Part shown: positions 24,419 to 36,337 of the stretch, in pieces | Numbering within the stretch: the first letter of the stretch is position 1 | Layout of the letters: each line of letters begins with the position of its first letter | Origin: Semisulcospira habei | Lineage: Eukaryota > Mollusca > Gastropoda > Semisulcospiridae | NCBI GenBank assembly: GCA_036245525.1 | Contig: BTPG01000001.1 | Location: 183,960,663-184,024,662 of the forward strand | DNA: 64,000 nt | Direction: 5' to 3' | The notes under the pieces: model-generated | Databases searched by the model: none | What the model was told of the DNA's origin: nothing | What the model saw: only the letters and a program-made list of their open reading frames with translations | Translations under genes and position numbers: made by a program

Positions 24419-26375
24419 ATGAACTTTTTTCCAGAACCTAGCCTGAGCATTGCTGGAGTGCCAATTAAGGTGGCCGAGGTGGCAAAGTTTCTAGGGGTCA
24501 TCTTTGACAAAAGACTGACCTTCTGCAACCATATTAATTACCTTGGAACCTCTTGTCAAAAGACCCTCAACGTTCTTCGTGTTGTTGGTCATACTGACTG
24601 TGGGGTGCAGACCGCACTGTCTTACTTCGACTGTACCGGGCCCTTGTTCGGTCCAAACTAGATTACAGCTCTGTGGTATATGGCTCTGCTTCCAAGTCTG
24701 TTCTACAGCGTCTGAACACAATTTACCATCAAGGTCGGCGGATATGTCTGGGGGCCTTCAGGACGTCTCCGGTTCCTAGTCTGTATGCCGAGGTAGGGGA
24801 GCCTTCTCTCAAGCTCCGCTGCATCCGCCTCATGCTCAGCTACGTTCTGAAACTGAAGGCCCATCCAGACAATCCTGTCTATGATTGTGTTTTTAAACCG
24901 CCATTTGCAGAGATTTACGATACCCATCCGGGAGCTGTCCGACCTCATCTACAGGCGGCCAAAGTGGACCTGAACAGAGTTTCGGAATCTCTGCAACACA
25001 TCACTCCACCCTGGCTATTACCAGTTCCTGACATCTTGCTGGACTTGACCGTCCACAAGAAGGACTTTGCTCCACCAGCCATATATCAACAGGGCCTCAA
25101 TGAACGCCTTTCAAGTTTTCCTGGCTTTTGTCATATCTATACGGATGGGTCAAAGTCTGAGGATGGGAGAGTGGCTGCGGCTGCAGTGTCCTATCGCCAT
25201 CCTAGACGCCCATTTAAGCACCGCCTCCCAGACCATTCATCTGTATTTAGTGCAGAACTGCAGGCGGTTCTGCTGGCACTCAAGCATGCTTATCGGTCTA
25301 GGGAAAGGAACTTCCTGATTCTGTCAGACTTTCTTTCTGCCCTGCAAGCCCTTCAGGGCACGGGAACAGACCACCCACTGCTGGTGCAGATTAGAGAGTT
25401 CTACGCAGACGTGATAAAGGAATATTATGACATCATTTTTATTTGGGTCCCAGGGCATGTGGGCAACGAAGGCAACAGGATCACAGATTCTGCTGCCAAC
25501 AATGCCCGCAACGATCCTGTCCCTGTCGTACAGATTGTCTATAGTGATTTTAGTGATTAGTGCGTACATAGCCTGTGAGTGGCAGTCCGAGTGGGACAAA
25601 GAGGAAGCTAACATGCTGCATGAAGCTCTTCCAAAGGTGTCCAACAGTCTACCTTATCGCTGCGGCAGCCCCCATGACTGTCCTTGCTCGACTCCACATC
25701 GGGCACACGTATGTTACTCATATTTACTAAAACAGGAGGAACGTCCATGGTGTTATGCCTGCGGCGAACAGTATTCTTTTAAAAACTTTTTACTGTCTTG
25801 TGCCGATCTAATTGACACAAAATATAAACACTTCACAGCAGACTCCTTGAAGGTTTTGTTCTGGGATGTAGCTCTTCCTAAGGTGTCTGACAGACTACCT
25901 TACCGCTGCAGCAGCTGCCGTGAGGCGACTGTCCTTGCTCGGCTCCACATCGGGCACACGTATGTTATGCACTCTTATTTACTAAAATAGGAGGAGCGTC
26001 CATGGTGTTATGCATGCGATGAACAGTATTCTGTTAAACACTTTTTGCTGTAAACACTTCACAGCAGACTCCCTGAATGTTTTGTTCCTGAATGTACCCC
26101 CAGACAAGATCTTCAGTTTTCTAAGAGAGTGCAATATTTTTCATAAGATTTGAGCGTTCATAGACTATGATATTCTATTATATTGACCTTTTTGAGAGTC
26201 TGTAGACATTTCCTTTAAAGATCTGTGCATCATTTTAGCATGAAATATTTTTAAGATATATTTACATCTTGTCTTAAAGACCTTTCTTTTAGTCTGGCTG
26301 ACCAGATTTTTACCCATCCCGCCGTGAGATGGCCTTAGTTACCTGCTCGGTGTTAAACCCAAATAACTAACTAAC
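24419..26375 (+). pseudogene. I-clade LINE ORF2 C-terminal half with RNase H
   Basis: After a frameshift near 24640 the frame from 24673 covers the RT connection region and an RNase H domain with YTDGSKSEDGR (first Asp), FSAELQAVLLALKHAY (Glu), FLILSDFLSALQAL (Asp) and FIWVPGHVGNEGNRITDSAA (last acidic residues). A stop follows at 25558. The C-terminal region continues with stops and frameshifts, and part of it is tandemly duplicated (25619 and 25868 onward). The 3' tail with GTGAGATGG and ACTAAC repeats ends near 26375. The RNase H motif set is complete here, unlike the truncated sister copy at 16597. The RT catalytic FADD region is deleted. Confidence 0.85.
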
Positions 26376-26571
26376 CTCTCATTTGCCCAAGGTCAATGTC
26401 AGTCGAGAAATGTTTCAGCTTCAACAAGTAATAATTCAGGTACCTGAGACCCTAGGCAATGCAATGCAACTGTTAAAACAGGTACATGAATATTTTTAAT
26501 TTTTGGCCTATTTGTAACAATTTTTGTACCCATGATTGGTTAGACTTCACAGAGGACTACTTGTCTCTTTT

Positions 26572-26764
26572 TGTCTACCATATTCAAAATACAGTAGACT
26601 TTGAGATGGGGCTGGTCGGAGCACGCTCTGTAGCATGCAAATGATGAACATAGGCGGGCACACATCAGACACTGACGGTAAAGTAACATGACAAAAATTA
26701 CATCATGCCTAGCTACGCCTAATCACGCTGTTGAACGTAAATTCGGTGGGAAGCGCCCGTTGTA

Positions 26765-26796
<32 letters not shown>

Positions 26797-27515
26797 GACA
26801 CGAGTATCTCTGGTGTTTCTGTATGTATAGGTCTGAAACTTTAGGAAATGTTTGATCGAGATGTATTTGAGCATGTGCAAATTGGGTGACTTGTTCAAGA
26901 GAAAAATTGCCGTTTATATAAAGTCGGTTGACCCACATTTGAGTCCATAACTTTTTGCTCTATTCACTTGGAATTTTGGATATAGCTAGATTGGAGATAG
27001 ACATTGAATGAGTTCGTAATCCAGCATTGTACCTCTTCAACTTTTTAAATAATAATTAATTCATTTTTGCAAGTTTTGGAGCCACTATATACTCCCATCA
27101 AACAGTCAGCCCTGGAAGAGGCTGTGTGAAACAAAACAGTCCCTGGAAGAGACTGCATGCTTTTCGGATGAGTGACGTGAAACATCAAATGTGTCACTGT
27201 GTACACAGCGTCGCGAGACTAGCGATGCCATGACGTCAAGCTTATAATGACGTTATTTTGCTGCTCATGCTATTCTTCTTCAGAATTTCTGTCATTACAC
27301 GAGCCCACAGAGCGTACTATGGCGGGAATCGCCATATGTCCGTCTTTATTTGTGTGCGCCAGCATGTGTTTTGATCAGAGGATGGTTTAGGGAGGAGGGA
27401 AATTGATCAGAAGGATACGCTTAAAAATATGAACAACTCTGAATGTTCTTAAAAGAAAAACGCTTGTGAGCTCCAAACAATACAGTATACTTTGGGATGT
27501 AAATTCTCATCTTGT
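26572..27515 (+). repeat. Dispersed repeat A, copy 3, most complete
   Basis: It begins TTTTTGTCTACCATATTCAA and runs through a GT-rich tract to AATATGAACAACTCTGAATG and the AAACAATACAGTATACTTTG region. Segments match 9625-9900, 11255-11640 and 12366-12830. No protein motif is visible on either strand, so it looks like a non-autonomous element of about 0.95 kb. Confidence 0.65.
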
Positions 27516-27825
27516 TTTTTATTAGTTTGATGTAGTTGCAACTCCTGTAGTGTTTTCAAAATGGGGCTACACGGCAAGAGAAGCACTAGAATTGTTGTCA
27601 CAAAAAGGCTCTAATATGAATAATTTCTGAAGATTCATCAGATGGATGTGAACTTGCAACATATATTCAGACAATGAATGACATTTCATGGATCAATGTC
27701 TCATACTGACCTAAATTCTGTGCTTTTTGGAAAAGGAATGGTCCAATTTGCTGTGCCTTGATTGAGTTAATAAGTTCAGTCAGATCTTACCTTATCTAAG
27801 GTGTTTAACTATGTTTTCTGTCCAG

Positions 27826-28056
27826 TCGTCCTTCCGTATGCTTGATGGGACCCCCCCCACACGGGAGCAGTTCCTGACTTTATTGGCAGACATTGATGCC
27901 TTCCTCATCCGTGCCACCTACAACAGCATCATGAGCTCTGTCACTTTGCGCAACCTGGAGATGGACATCGCCGTACCCCAGGTCTCTGGCCGCCCCAGGA
28001 CTCCAGAGGTGGAGAGTTGTCGCTGTCCTGATGGATACACTGGTCTCTCATGTCAG
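27826..28056 (+). CDS. HSPG2: Perlecan-like gene exon: end of laminin IV domain
   Basis: The 231-bp exon (77 codons, phase 0 to 0) follows a TTTTCTGTCCAG acceptor and ends at a CAG|GTAGGA donor. It encodes FLTLLADIDAFLIRATYNS and SSVTLRNLEMDIAVPQ, the conserved end of the laminin IV (LamB) domain, then the first half of an EGF-like module (CRCPDGYTGLSCQ). This arrangement is that of perlecan domain III, a basement-membrane heparan sulfate proteoglycan secreted to the matrix. Earlier laminin IV exons are not seen upstream in the window, so the gene must begin outside it or behind the transposon-rich stretch. The ATG at 27811 lies in the intron before the acceptor and is not a start. A laminin chain is the alternative, but the Ig exon downstream favours perlecan. 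Confidence 0.85.
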
Positions 28057-29695
28057 GTAGGAACTTTCAACTAGCCATACCGTACTGCTGACTCGGTGTG
28101 TGATTTCATCTGATTATGTAGAAGATATCAGTGATTTCTATAATCACAGGTGTTCTTGAGTAAATTCTGCTTGAACTAGCTACTAGCTATCAAAGATAAT
28201 AATAAAAAATGCCAGCAGGTTTGTCTTTTTAGTCCTTTTCTCCATAAATATTTTTGGTTGTTTTTTTTGCCTACTTGCGACAACTGACCATACACATGCA
28301 ACTGTGCAACGGGATTCCTGTGTAAAAATCTGCCTTCGACAGGCGATGAGATGTCTGCGACTAGGCAATATTTAAGCCATGCCTGCGATGTGCCTTACTT
28401 TTGTTCAAATTATAGTCGTTCCAGAGGCTCAGTGAGCCCCTGCAGGTGAATCTGTATGTCAGTATTTTAATGTTAGTAGTATTTGTATTAGGAAGGACAA
28501 TTTGGAAGAGCTCGAGGAAGAGCAGGCCCAATATTTCAATCTTTGACAAAGTTGTACAGTCGGTCAGTCAGACTGTCTCTCTATTTTTCTCACTTTTTGT
28601 GTGGCTCTGTTTGTGTGTGTACTTTGATCTATTTATCTGGTTAACTTTACTTCACTTGTATGCATCTGTTCAACTTGTTCTTGTTTGCATGATAAATAAA
28701 TAATATACCCCAGCCCTCAAGCTTCTCTCTCTCTCTTTCTGGACCAGCGTTATGTGTCCAGTATCAGTACAACATAAACACTCCAGACCAAAAAGGTGAC
28801 TGCCACGCGTGTAAAATGCAAAGAAGTACCCAACGGAGAAAGATACACGCTTAGAAAAAACGGTTACAACACAATTTATTAATATTTCAGGTAAATACCC
28901 TTTGTCAAAATAGACAAACAGAGAGATCAATCGCTACTTATCTTCATTCGCAGAAGGAATGTGGCAACTGAAGGAGGCGACGTAAAATAAAATAAAAGGA
29001 AGAACAAAAGTGCATAAAAAGTAAAATAAAAATGACGTCAACAAAAAACTCACAAGAGAGAGACTTGGAGAGAAACTGAACACGAGAGTGTGTGTAAGCG
29101 CGCGCAGGAGCGAGCAAAAGTGAATGTGTGTGTGTGTGAGGCCAGAGAGAGAGAGAGAGAGAACGAACGGGGATTACCCTTGGGCACGAAGTAGGCTGAG
29201 TGTCTAATACACAAAGCCTGCTAAACACCAACTCGAAGGCAAACTTTATATTACCTTGAAGTTGAGGACTACCTCGGGGAAAAACATGAGGACCCCGGGG
29301 AATAAAAAACAGCATTTAGCACTGTAAAGCACGCAGACTTTCCCCAGTCATACGTACAGACTCTCGCACAACAGGCGCATACACCACTACTGACTCAGTC
29401 AGGCGCATTCACGCGGTAAAACCCAACACACTAGCTCTCTTTCCAAAAATGAACCTTTATAAAAGTAAACAATAAAAAGATCCCTCAACAGCTTATCTAA
29501 ATTATGTACACCACACCCCTTCTCACTACAAGCACATCACCACCACATACACAAACAAAATGTAAATGCCAGGCTAGGTAATTGTCTCTCACAATCCAAC
29601 CTGTTTGGTGTTCTCGCCTGGTTAATAAGTTCTGTCCTTTCACGTCTAGGCTTGCCAGTCCTTCGTCGCACGCTCCCAAGTCATCCCGTTTTTCG
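28057..29695. other. Intron, first part, no gene recognised
   Basis: This begins the 8.5-kb intron of the perlecan-like gene. It carries the partner of 13276-13365 at 28785-28870, then GT and GA microsatellites near 29080-29165. Reading frames here have no domains. Confidence 0.5.
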
Positions 29696-30072
29696 TACCG
29701 TGGACGCCCCCATCCGTGTCTGCCCTGGGGGACTTGGGTGTGCTTAACTACTTTTTAGTTCCCAGGGTCACCCTGGTCAGCCCCACAGGGTGGGTTTTTC
29801 CCTCTATTCTGGGGCATGTGTTTGTCTACCCTTGTCCATTTACCTCTATTAAAATGTTGCCTTTTTAAAACTCTCCCTACTGTCTGCGCTGCCTGTTGCT
29901 CTTGATATTAGATGTGTGTTGCTAAATGGTCTTAGCTTTATTTAGGCCCCATGTTGTAGGTTTATTTAATGTATTGGACCGGCTGGCGACATACATTCAA
30001 TGTTCTGTTTAGTTGTTTTTTTCACAAGCAGTGCAGGCAGGTCCTGAGAAAGTCTTGTTGCTGTCAGGACAT

Positions 30073-30103
<31 letters not shown>

Positions 30104-30330
30104 TATACCGTAGACGTCCTCGTAACTTGCCCTGTAGCGCAGTCCCTGCTGACCCGGGTGTCTCGGCACCGGTCGCCTGGTTACATTCTGACCTTTCACT
30201 TCTAGGCTTGCCAGTCCTTCGTCACACGCTCCCGAGTCATCTCGTTTTTCGTACCGTGGACATCCTCGTAACTCGCCCTGTAGCGCAGTCCCTGCTGACC
30301 CGGGTGTCTCGGCACCGGTCGCTCACTCCC
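29635..30330 (+). repeat. Partly duplicated unit around SINE-like copy 1
   Basis: A sequence of about 140 bp containing GGCTTGCCAGTCCTTCGTC and CTGCTGACCCGGGTGTCTCG occurs twice, at about 29635-29706 plus 30110-30180, and at 30190-30325. The SINE-like copy interrupts the first unit. Confidence 0.7.
29707..30105 (+). mobile_element. SINE-like retroposon with CAAT tail, copy 1
   Basis: It begins CCCCCATCCG, contains TTCCCAGGGTCACCCTGGTC and ends in GTTGCTGTCAGGACATTAAGC followed by a CAAT-type tail. It is flanked by 11-bp direct repeats (29696-29706 and 30106-30116, one mismatch). It is about 75-90% similar by eye to copies at 49923 and 54347. No coding capacity and no clear tRNA-type A/B boxes are visible. 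Confidence 0.85.
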
Positions 30331-31907
30331 TGAGTGAAGAGATGACCTCACAGTAGGTCCCTCCGCGCTAGCCTCTGGTGACTGAAGTCTCGGCGTCCGT
30401 CGCTCCACTCTCCCTGACAAGCACTCTGAATAAATAATAAAGTCCTAAATCATAACACTTGCTAAACACACACATATTGGATAATATGAGATACATTACG
30501 TAACCTGGCTGATACAAATAACTCTCACACGTTCATACACACACACACATGTGCTTCATAACCCGAACTACTTTCATAACACCCCATATCTTTGTCGCTA
30601 CCTTGAAACAGACTATTAACCTGACACTGTGGCCATACATTATTTCATACACTGGAAAAGACTATACTTAACCATGTACTACATTCATAACGACTTGGCA
30701 TACACACCTCACATTCCTTAGTTATCCATCTCGGTAAATAACTACATAGAAAAACACCAGTTGCCTCAATGAATTCCAAACCAACATAACTGAACCAAAC
30801 CAGTCAACACTACACAAGCGAATTAACTCCTACTAACGCATACTATCTTTAACGCAGTAACCATCAATAATACATATAGAAACATACCTGAATTCTAGGT
30901 TTCAGAGTCTTGGAATATGGGCTAAGGTATCTCACACATGTCTGCCCACACTGACAGTAAAGCCCTGTACTGACGTTTGTACAGCTTTGTTCGCCTGAAC
31001 TCACTAAAACCCCCATGCCAAACGTTTCTCTACAATTTCATGTGGGCCTCGTGCCTCACGGAATATCATCACAAAACAAACCACTAACAAAACTGTACTC
31101 TACTAAACCCTCTGTGTGAACCCTATGCATGAGCATAGAGTTTCATCACAAGCACGGTACACAACAAGTAATAAGTCATTGAATCAAAGCAAATAATAAA
31201 ATTCATTAAGAGAATATCGGTAGGAGTGGATAAAAGGTAGTTGTGAAACCGTCTTCAAGGGTAACCCCAAAATAGAAGGGGGGGGGGGGGAGGGAGGGAG
31301 GAGGAGGAAGTGGCGTGAAGGGGAAAAAGGTTAAGGGAAAAAGCGTAAAGAGGGAGAGAGAGAGAGTGGGGGGCGGGGGGGGGGGGGGGGGGGAAGAAAG
31401 AGAGAGAGGGGGGGGAAGAAAAAGGACAGGGGGGGGAAGGGAGGGGAGGATAAAGGGTAAAAGAAACTACGGAAAGCCACACAAAGGGCCAGCCTAAAAA
31501 TAGCTACATGGAAGGGGGAAGGAAGGGGAGAGGACAGTAAGAACAAGGAAGGAATGTAAGCGTACGCAAACAAAAGCTGGACAGACAAACAGCCAGAGTC
31601 ACCAGCCTCTAACACGCACCTAAACACCAGCCCACAGAAAAACATGCAGGCATGCAACAAGACGACCACACACATCCCCAACGGATGCACACGATCGCCC
31701 CGCCCCACACATGCGCACCACCCCGCGGGCGGGCGACCAGGCGCCCGACAGGCAAGGGCAGGGGATCCAACCATTCGTTCGGCCAACGCTGAAAAAGTCC
31801 CCATGGGATGTGTACAGTTCAACCAGCGCCAGCCTCACCAATCTGGTTAGTGAGTATTCGAACAGAAACGACACAGTAAGGTAAAGGTACAGTTAGCAGA
31901 TAAAATG
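30331..31907. other. Non-coding intronic stretch with purine-rich tracts
   Basis: AT-rich DNA up to about 31240, then a G/A-rich low-complexity region at 31278-31470 with G runs. Open frames on both strands here (including 31331-31822) are products of composition. No gene is supported. Confidence 0.6.
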
Positions 31908-32960
31908 TTAATCTTTCATATTCATCCCGAGTGGCACCACAGTGCCCAGTTTATTAATCAGAAATTTTTCTCGGTCTTTCCTGGCCCAGGCATTACTGGC
32001 TTGCATAAGCCAGAGGCCTTTAACCCGAATGTCCGAGATGGAGTGGTCGGCCTGGTTGAAATGTCGTCCGACCGGTCTGTTGTATTGGTACTTGACCGAC
32101 TGAAGATGTTCTTTGAAACGGTCATTGATGCTTCTTTCCGTCTCTCCAATATAGAGTTGGCCACATTTCACACAATAGATGACATAAATCACGTTGGTGG
32201 TTTGACACGTGAAGTATCTATGTTGAATTAGTAAAAAGGACCATTCACCACGGTGGAAGGGCAAATAAAAGGACACGTCTTGCAATTAGGAACATTGCAA
32301 AGTGTGGAGCCGGAGGGTCTGGTGGTATGACGAGGCTTCAGAGTAGAGCGAACAAGCATGTCCCGTAAATTAATGTCCCACTTGTAAGCCACCAATGGAG
32401 GTTCAGAAAAGATATCAGCGGACTCTTTGCTGGATGACAAAAGACCCCAGTTAGACAGAAGTATTTTACAAACCAGATTGGTGTAGGAATGGTAGATCAT
32501 GGCGACGATAGGCCTGTCACTACCTGCTGTAGGTTTAGTCTGCAGTGTATTCGCACGACTAAGGTTTTGTACTTTTTGCAGAGATCCTTCAACAACAGTC
32601 TGTTTATGAAAAATCTAGCCATTTCTTTGGATTGAACATCAAAGTCTGATTCTTCGGAACAGATTCTTTTCAGCCGAAGAAACTGGGAATATGGGATGCT
32701 GTTCTTAGTTTTGGGGTTATGCGAAGAGCGGTAGTCGAGGTAAGAATGTGAGTTGCTAGGTTTGTAATGTATTGAAGTTTTCAACATTCCGCAGTCAATA
32801 CGGATGTTCATGTCCAGAAAGTCGACTGAATTAGCTGAGATAGTGAATGTGAACTTGATGGATGGTGGAAGTTCTGCACAAAGTGAATGAAGTCTAAAAG
32901 TGCAGCTTGGTTCATATGTGTAGCTCCTATACCACCATCATCATCTTTTGCAGACGACTA
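31908..32960 (-). pseudogene. Penelope-like element 3' half with GIY-YIG endonuclease
   Basis: On the - strand the order is the end of the RT (SIKFTFTISANSVDFLDM near 32830), then TSIHYKPSNSHSYLDYRSSH, a linker with PPLVAYKWDINLRDMLVRS and a CNVPNCKTC cysteine knot, and a GIY-YIG domain NVIYVIYCVKCGQLYIGETE with the conserved Arg in INDRFKEHL. The GIY-YIG endonuclease would nick target DNA for the RT. The stop is at 31908. At least two frameshifts separate the three frames (32811-32497, 32500-32228, 32285-31908). The RT catalytic core is missing upstream, so this is a 5'-truncated dead copy lying antisense in the perlecan-like intron. Confidence 0.88.
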
Positions 32961-35030
32961 ACAAAATTCTTTAAAAAAATAGCTTTAAATTTCTGTGTAA
33001 ACTAATTTGGATGACACCTCAGAAAAGGTCAAGGGTCACAAGAGATCCACAAATAGGTTGTAACAACAACAACAAAAAACCTATGTTTTTACACACACTA
33101 TTTTTCTCAAATACTATTTTCAACTTCAAATCCAAATTTGGTACAGAGATGCCAACCCTTCCGAATTCGCCGTATTTTCTTACGCCAAAATTAATTTCTT
33201 AAGATTTTACGGCCAAATAAATTATCTTCCGGCAAAAAAAGCGCTGAAATTGTCCACTAAAAGTTACCAATTTCTCGCTGACTTTGCTGCTCTTATACTG
33301 CCAAGCCATCGCGTTTCCCTCGAGATAAATAATGAGCCAATCAGAAGTGTCCTCTGATTAGCGCAACCAATCGGAATCTGAAATATACATGATCAGAAAT
33401 AGTGTGATTTCAGTTCAGTTCATTAGTTCTTGGGATTTCGCTGTTTTAGTGTGTAAAGATGTGTTTGACATCGCACCCTATATGATGCAATGGCCTGTTT
33501 ATCGGCCGGTCGTGCACACTTGAGTGACACAAGTCAGTCTGAATTTTTATGTCTAGTTCATGTGTGTTTCGAAGACATTTTGCTTTGAATTGCCGGTACT
33601 CCTCATTGTCAGCGGACCAAACCATGGAGATGAAAATTTAGTGTAGTGTTCTGCTGCACGTATCTCAATTTCCGTTTAAGCCTATCCTCCGTATTGGCTA
33701 GGGATTAGGATTGATAGCTCTAGGGCTTTCCTACTGACTTGTGTTCGTAGGTTGTTGGCTCACTTTTGGAAGGATGCTCGCATAAAGTTGTATCCTAGTG
33801 TTTGTGAGGTTCAAATTTCGTGTCAGACAATTTTCCATCATGAGTTGCGCCATTTTGTTTTTCCTTCCTTTCTCCTTCCCCTCCACCTTTTATTTTCTCC
33901 ACTCTCCTTCTCCCCCTGTTTTGGGGGTGTCATTTAGATACCCCTTTGATCACTCAAAAAAGGTAGAAATTTTATATGTGTCCTTTTTTTACACACTATG
34001 AGTAGGTATCACAGGGCGGTTTTCTGTGGATTTGTTGAATTTAATCCGTTCGCGTGTTTTTAGGGGTGAACTCGTACGGTTTATTGCGTTTGCAGTCCCT
34101 GGTTTTGGGTGCCAACAGTCAACAGGGTATGGGGGTAGGTTGTATATGCCCCATTTTCACTCATATCGTGGAATTCTGTGGATTTACGGAACTTCAAGTT
34201 ATAAGTTCATTGGTTCTGAGGTGAACTCGTATGTTTCATTCTATTTTTAGTTGTGGTTTTGTGCTCTAGCCATGCAAAGCTGGTCAGTGCCAGTGCTGTG
34301 ACGAGGAAGTTCGTGTGTGCAATCTTGCACGCGTGGCACTAAACTTTAACTTTAACCTTGAATGACCGAGTTTTATGTTTACGCGAAATCTTCATGTCAA
34401 ATTTTATTTCTTCCTGTCAAATTTTGAAAATGGTAAGGTCAGGTAGTGAAAGGGGTTGGCATCTCTGGATAACTGATGGTAAAGCCTTTCTATGCATATA
34501 TGTACTAATCTGGATGGCCCCTAGGATAGGTCAAGGATCACAAGAGGTTGACAGATGTGTGATGTTGTTTGTCAAAGATTAGGATCAGTCATGTACGTGA
34601 GCCATAAGGTCTTTGTTATTCTTGTTGGAACAATAAGACGATTGCATAAAAGGGCATCAAAATAATGTTTGTTGAGAATCAAAAACAAACATGTAAGACT
34701 TCTTTCTGTGAGCAACTCTTTACTAGGACATAGATTGGAACTGAAATGGAAGGTATATCTGTATAAATAAATGAATTGTAACTGACCTTTCAATTATGCA
34801 AAATAAATCACTTATGCTACATTTTATCTTGCAACCTGAGTGCTGTTGATTTCTTTTGCAGAATGGGGAGGCAGTTATAATTTAATCTCTGTATAACAAC
34901 CTATTTCCTGATTACACTATTTTCAGTGTGAATTACTTTGCTCCTAACAAACTGGATATAACAACAAACAAATTTGCATCCCCTGCCATCTTGTTATGTC
35001 CAAAGGTTATGTACATATGGTCTTTTTACA
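32961..35030. other. Intronic stretch with degenerate AGGTCA-type repeats
   Basis: Pieces of the family described at 35590-36233 occur at about 33000-33150 and 34470-34630 (AGGTCAAGGGTCACAAGAGA and similar). Nothing else is recognised. Confidence 0.5.
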
Positions 35031-35039
35031 TCAGCCCGT

Positions 35040-35440
35040 ATGTTCTAGTGTTCTAACTTTTGGACTGACCTGCTGGGGTGCAAAGGTATGTATACACAAG
35101 ATCAAGATCGTCTGAACAAAGTTATCAGGAAAGTGGTTAGATGGGGTAGTAGGGCACAAGATACTTTGCAACTGCCCCGCTGAGCCTGCTCAGGATGAGA
35201 TGGGTGGATTGTAGGGATTGCTATAGCTTCCTGTCTGGTAGACAGACTGATGTTTGGACACTTAGTACAACAGACAGACGAGCAAACTGGTCATTCTTGA
35301 TGACAGCATGCATCCACTTGGACATAATTTGACAGTAGACGCATTGAATGCATTGCAGACTACGAGTTTATTACATTATACCAATTCCTTTGTGCCTGAG
35401 GCTGTATCCCTTCTCAACAGTAATATCAGTAAATAGCTTA
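35040..35440 (+). pseudogene. Decayed LINE RT C-terminal remnant
   Basis: Translated fragments in shifting frames give GLTCWGAKV, DDSMHPLGHNLTVDA and TNSFVPEAVSLLN. These follow the pattern of the last 100-150 residues of Rex/CR1-type RT proteins. Many stops are present. A piece of 83 bp inside it (35171-35253) recurs at 36817-36899. Confidence 0.55.
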
Positions 35441-35589
35441 ATTGTGACCAGCAAACATTCTTATTTTCAGAAATGGGTTTTTGAGGCCAGGAATACAAGG
35501 GTACCAAAAGGTCCACTTCAGATTAATTGATTAATACATCGGTTGACTGCTTGAGTGGTGGAGTGAATGAGTGATAGGTTGTTGTTGTG

Positions 35590-36233
35590 GCTCGTGTGCG
35601 ATAGCAAAAGTGAGTATGTACTGGGCCATCTGTCGTGTACATTGTCCGTTGTCTAGCTATCATCCATGCATGTAAACTTAAACATTGGTATTTTCTCAGA
35701 GGCTACTCAAGCCACAGGTTTCAAACTTCGCCCAAGAATATGTTGTGACAAGATCTTTCTGAACATACAAAGTTCAGTGACCTATCTCAAAGGTCAAGGT
35801 CACAGGGGGTCCAGAAATAGATCAGATATAGCAATATTTTGACAATAATGTGTTGTTTTTTGCTTCAAATACTAATTTCAACTTCAAACCCATACTTGGT
35901 ACAGAGATACCTGATGCTAAGACCTTTCTGAGCAAACTAATTTGGTTGATCCTTTGGAAAGGTCAAGGGTCACAAGAGGTACAGAAATAGGTACAAAATA
36001 GATATATTTTCACAATTTTTTGTTCTTTCTCAAACACTTGTTTTCAACTTTCAGTCCATACTTGATACAGAGATAGGTGACCTTTCTCAGTAATTTGGAT
36101 GAACCCTTGGAAAGGTCAAGGGTCAGAAGAGTGTCAGATGTGTGAAAATGACGATTGTTGGTAGAATTTTAGTTGTTATCAAAGTGTTAGATCAGTCGTA
36201 CACATGAGCCGTAAGGGCTTTGCCATTCTTGTT
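35590..36233 (+). repeat. Dispersed repeat with internal AAGGTCAAGGTCAC units
   Basis: The copy starts GGCTCGTGTGCGATAGCAAA and ends TACACATGAGCCGTAAGGGC plus TTTGCCATTCTTGTT, so the outer 10-12 bp are inverted (GGCTCGTGTG and CACATGAGCC). Inside are three diverged units of about 150-170 bp, each with an AAAGGTCAAGG core (about 35790, 35957, 36108). Partial relatives occur at about 11670-11890, 13480-13700, 14300-14470, 22660-22870, 33000-33150, 34470-34630 and 39213-39495. No protein is encoded. Confidence 0.65.
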
Positions 36234-36293
36234 ATGCTTTTTGTTTTGTATAAGCAGACAAAAAATTTCCCCCTGAGGGATTAATAATTAGTA

Positions 36294-36337
36294 TTGTATT
36301 GTGTTGTGTTGTGTTGTGTTGTGTTGTGTTGTGTTGT
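36294..36337. repeat. (TGTTG)n microsatellite
   Basis: About eight units of a GTTGT pentamer directly precede the MITE at 36337. Confidence 0.9.

Noticed and set aside
24419..24661. Independent small gene
   Set aside because: It is the frameshifted start of the LINE ORF2 C-terminal region, continuing at 24673.
27811..27825. ATG at 27811 as the start of a gene
   Set aside because: It lies in the pyrimidine tract of a splice acceptor; the coding match begins at 27826 inside a laminin IV domain.
31331..31822. 163-residue - strand frame
   Set aside because: It is made of purine/pyrimidine low-complexity sequence and has no domain.
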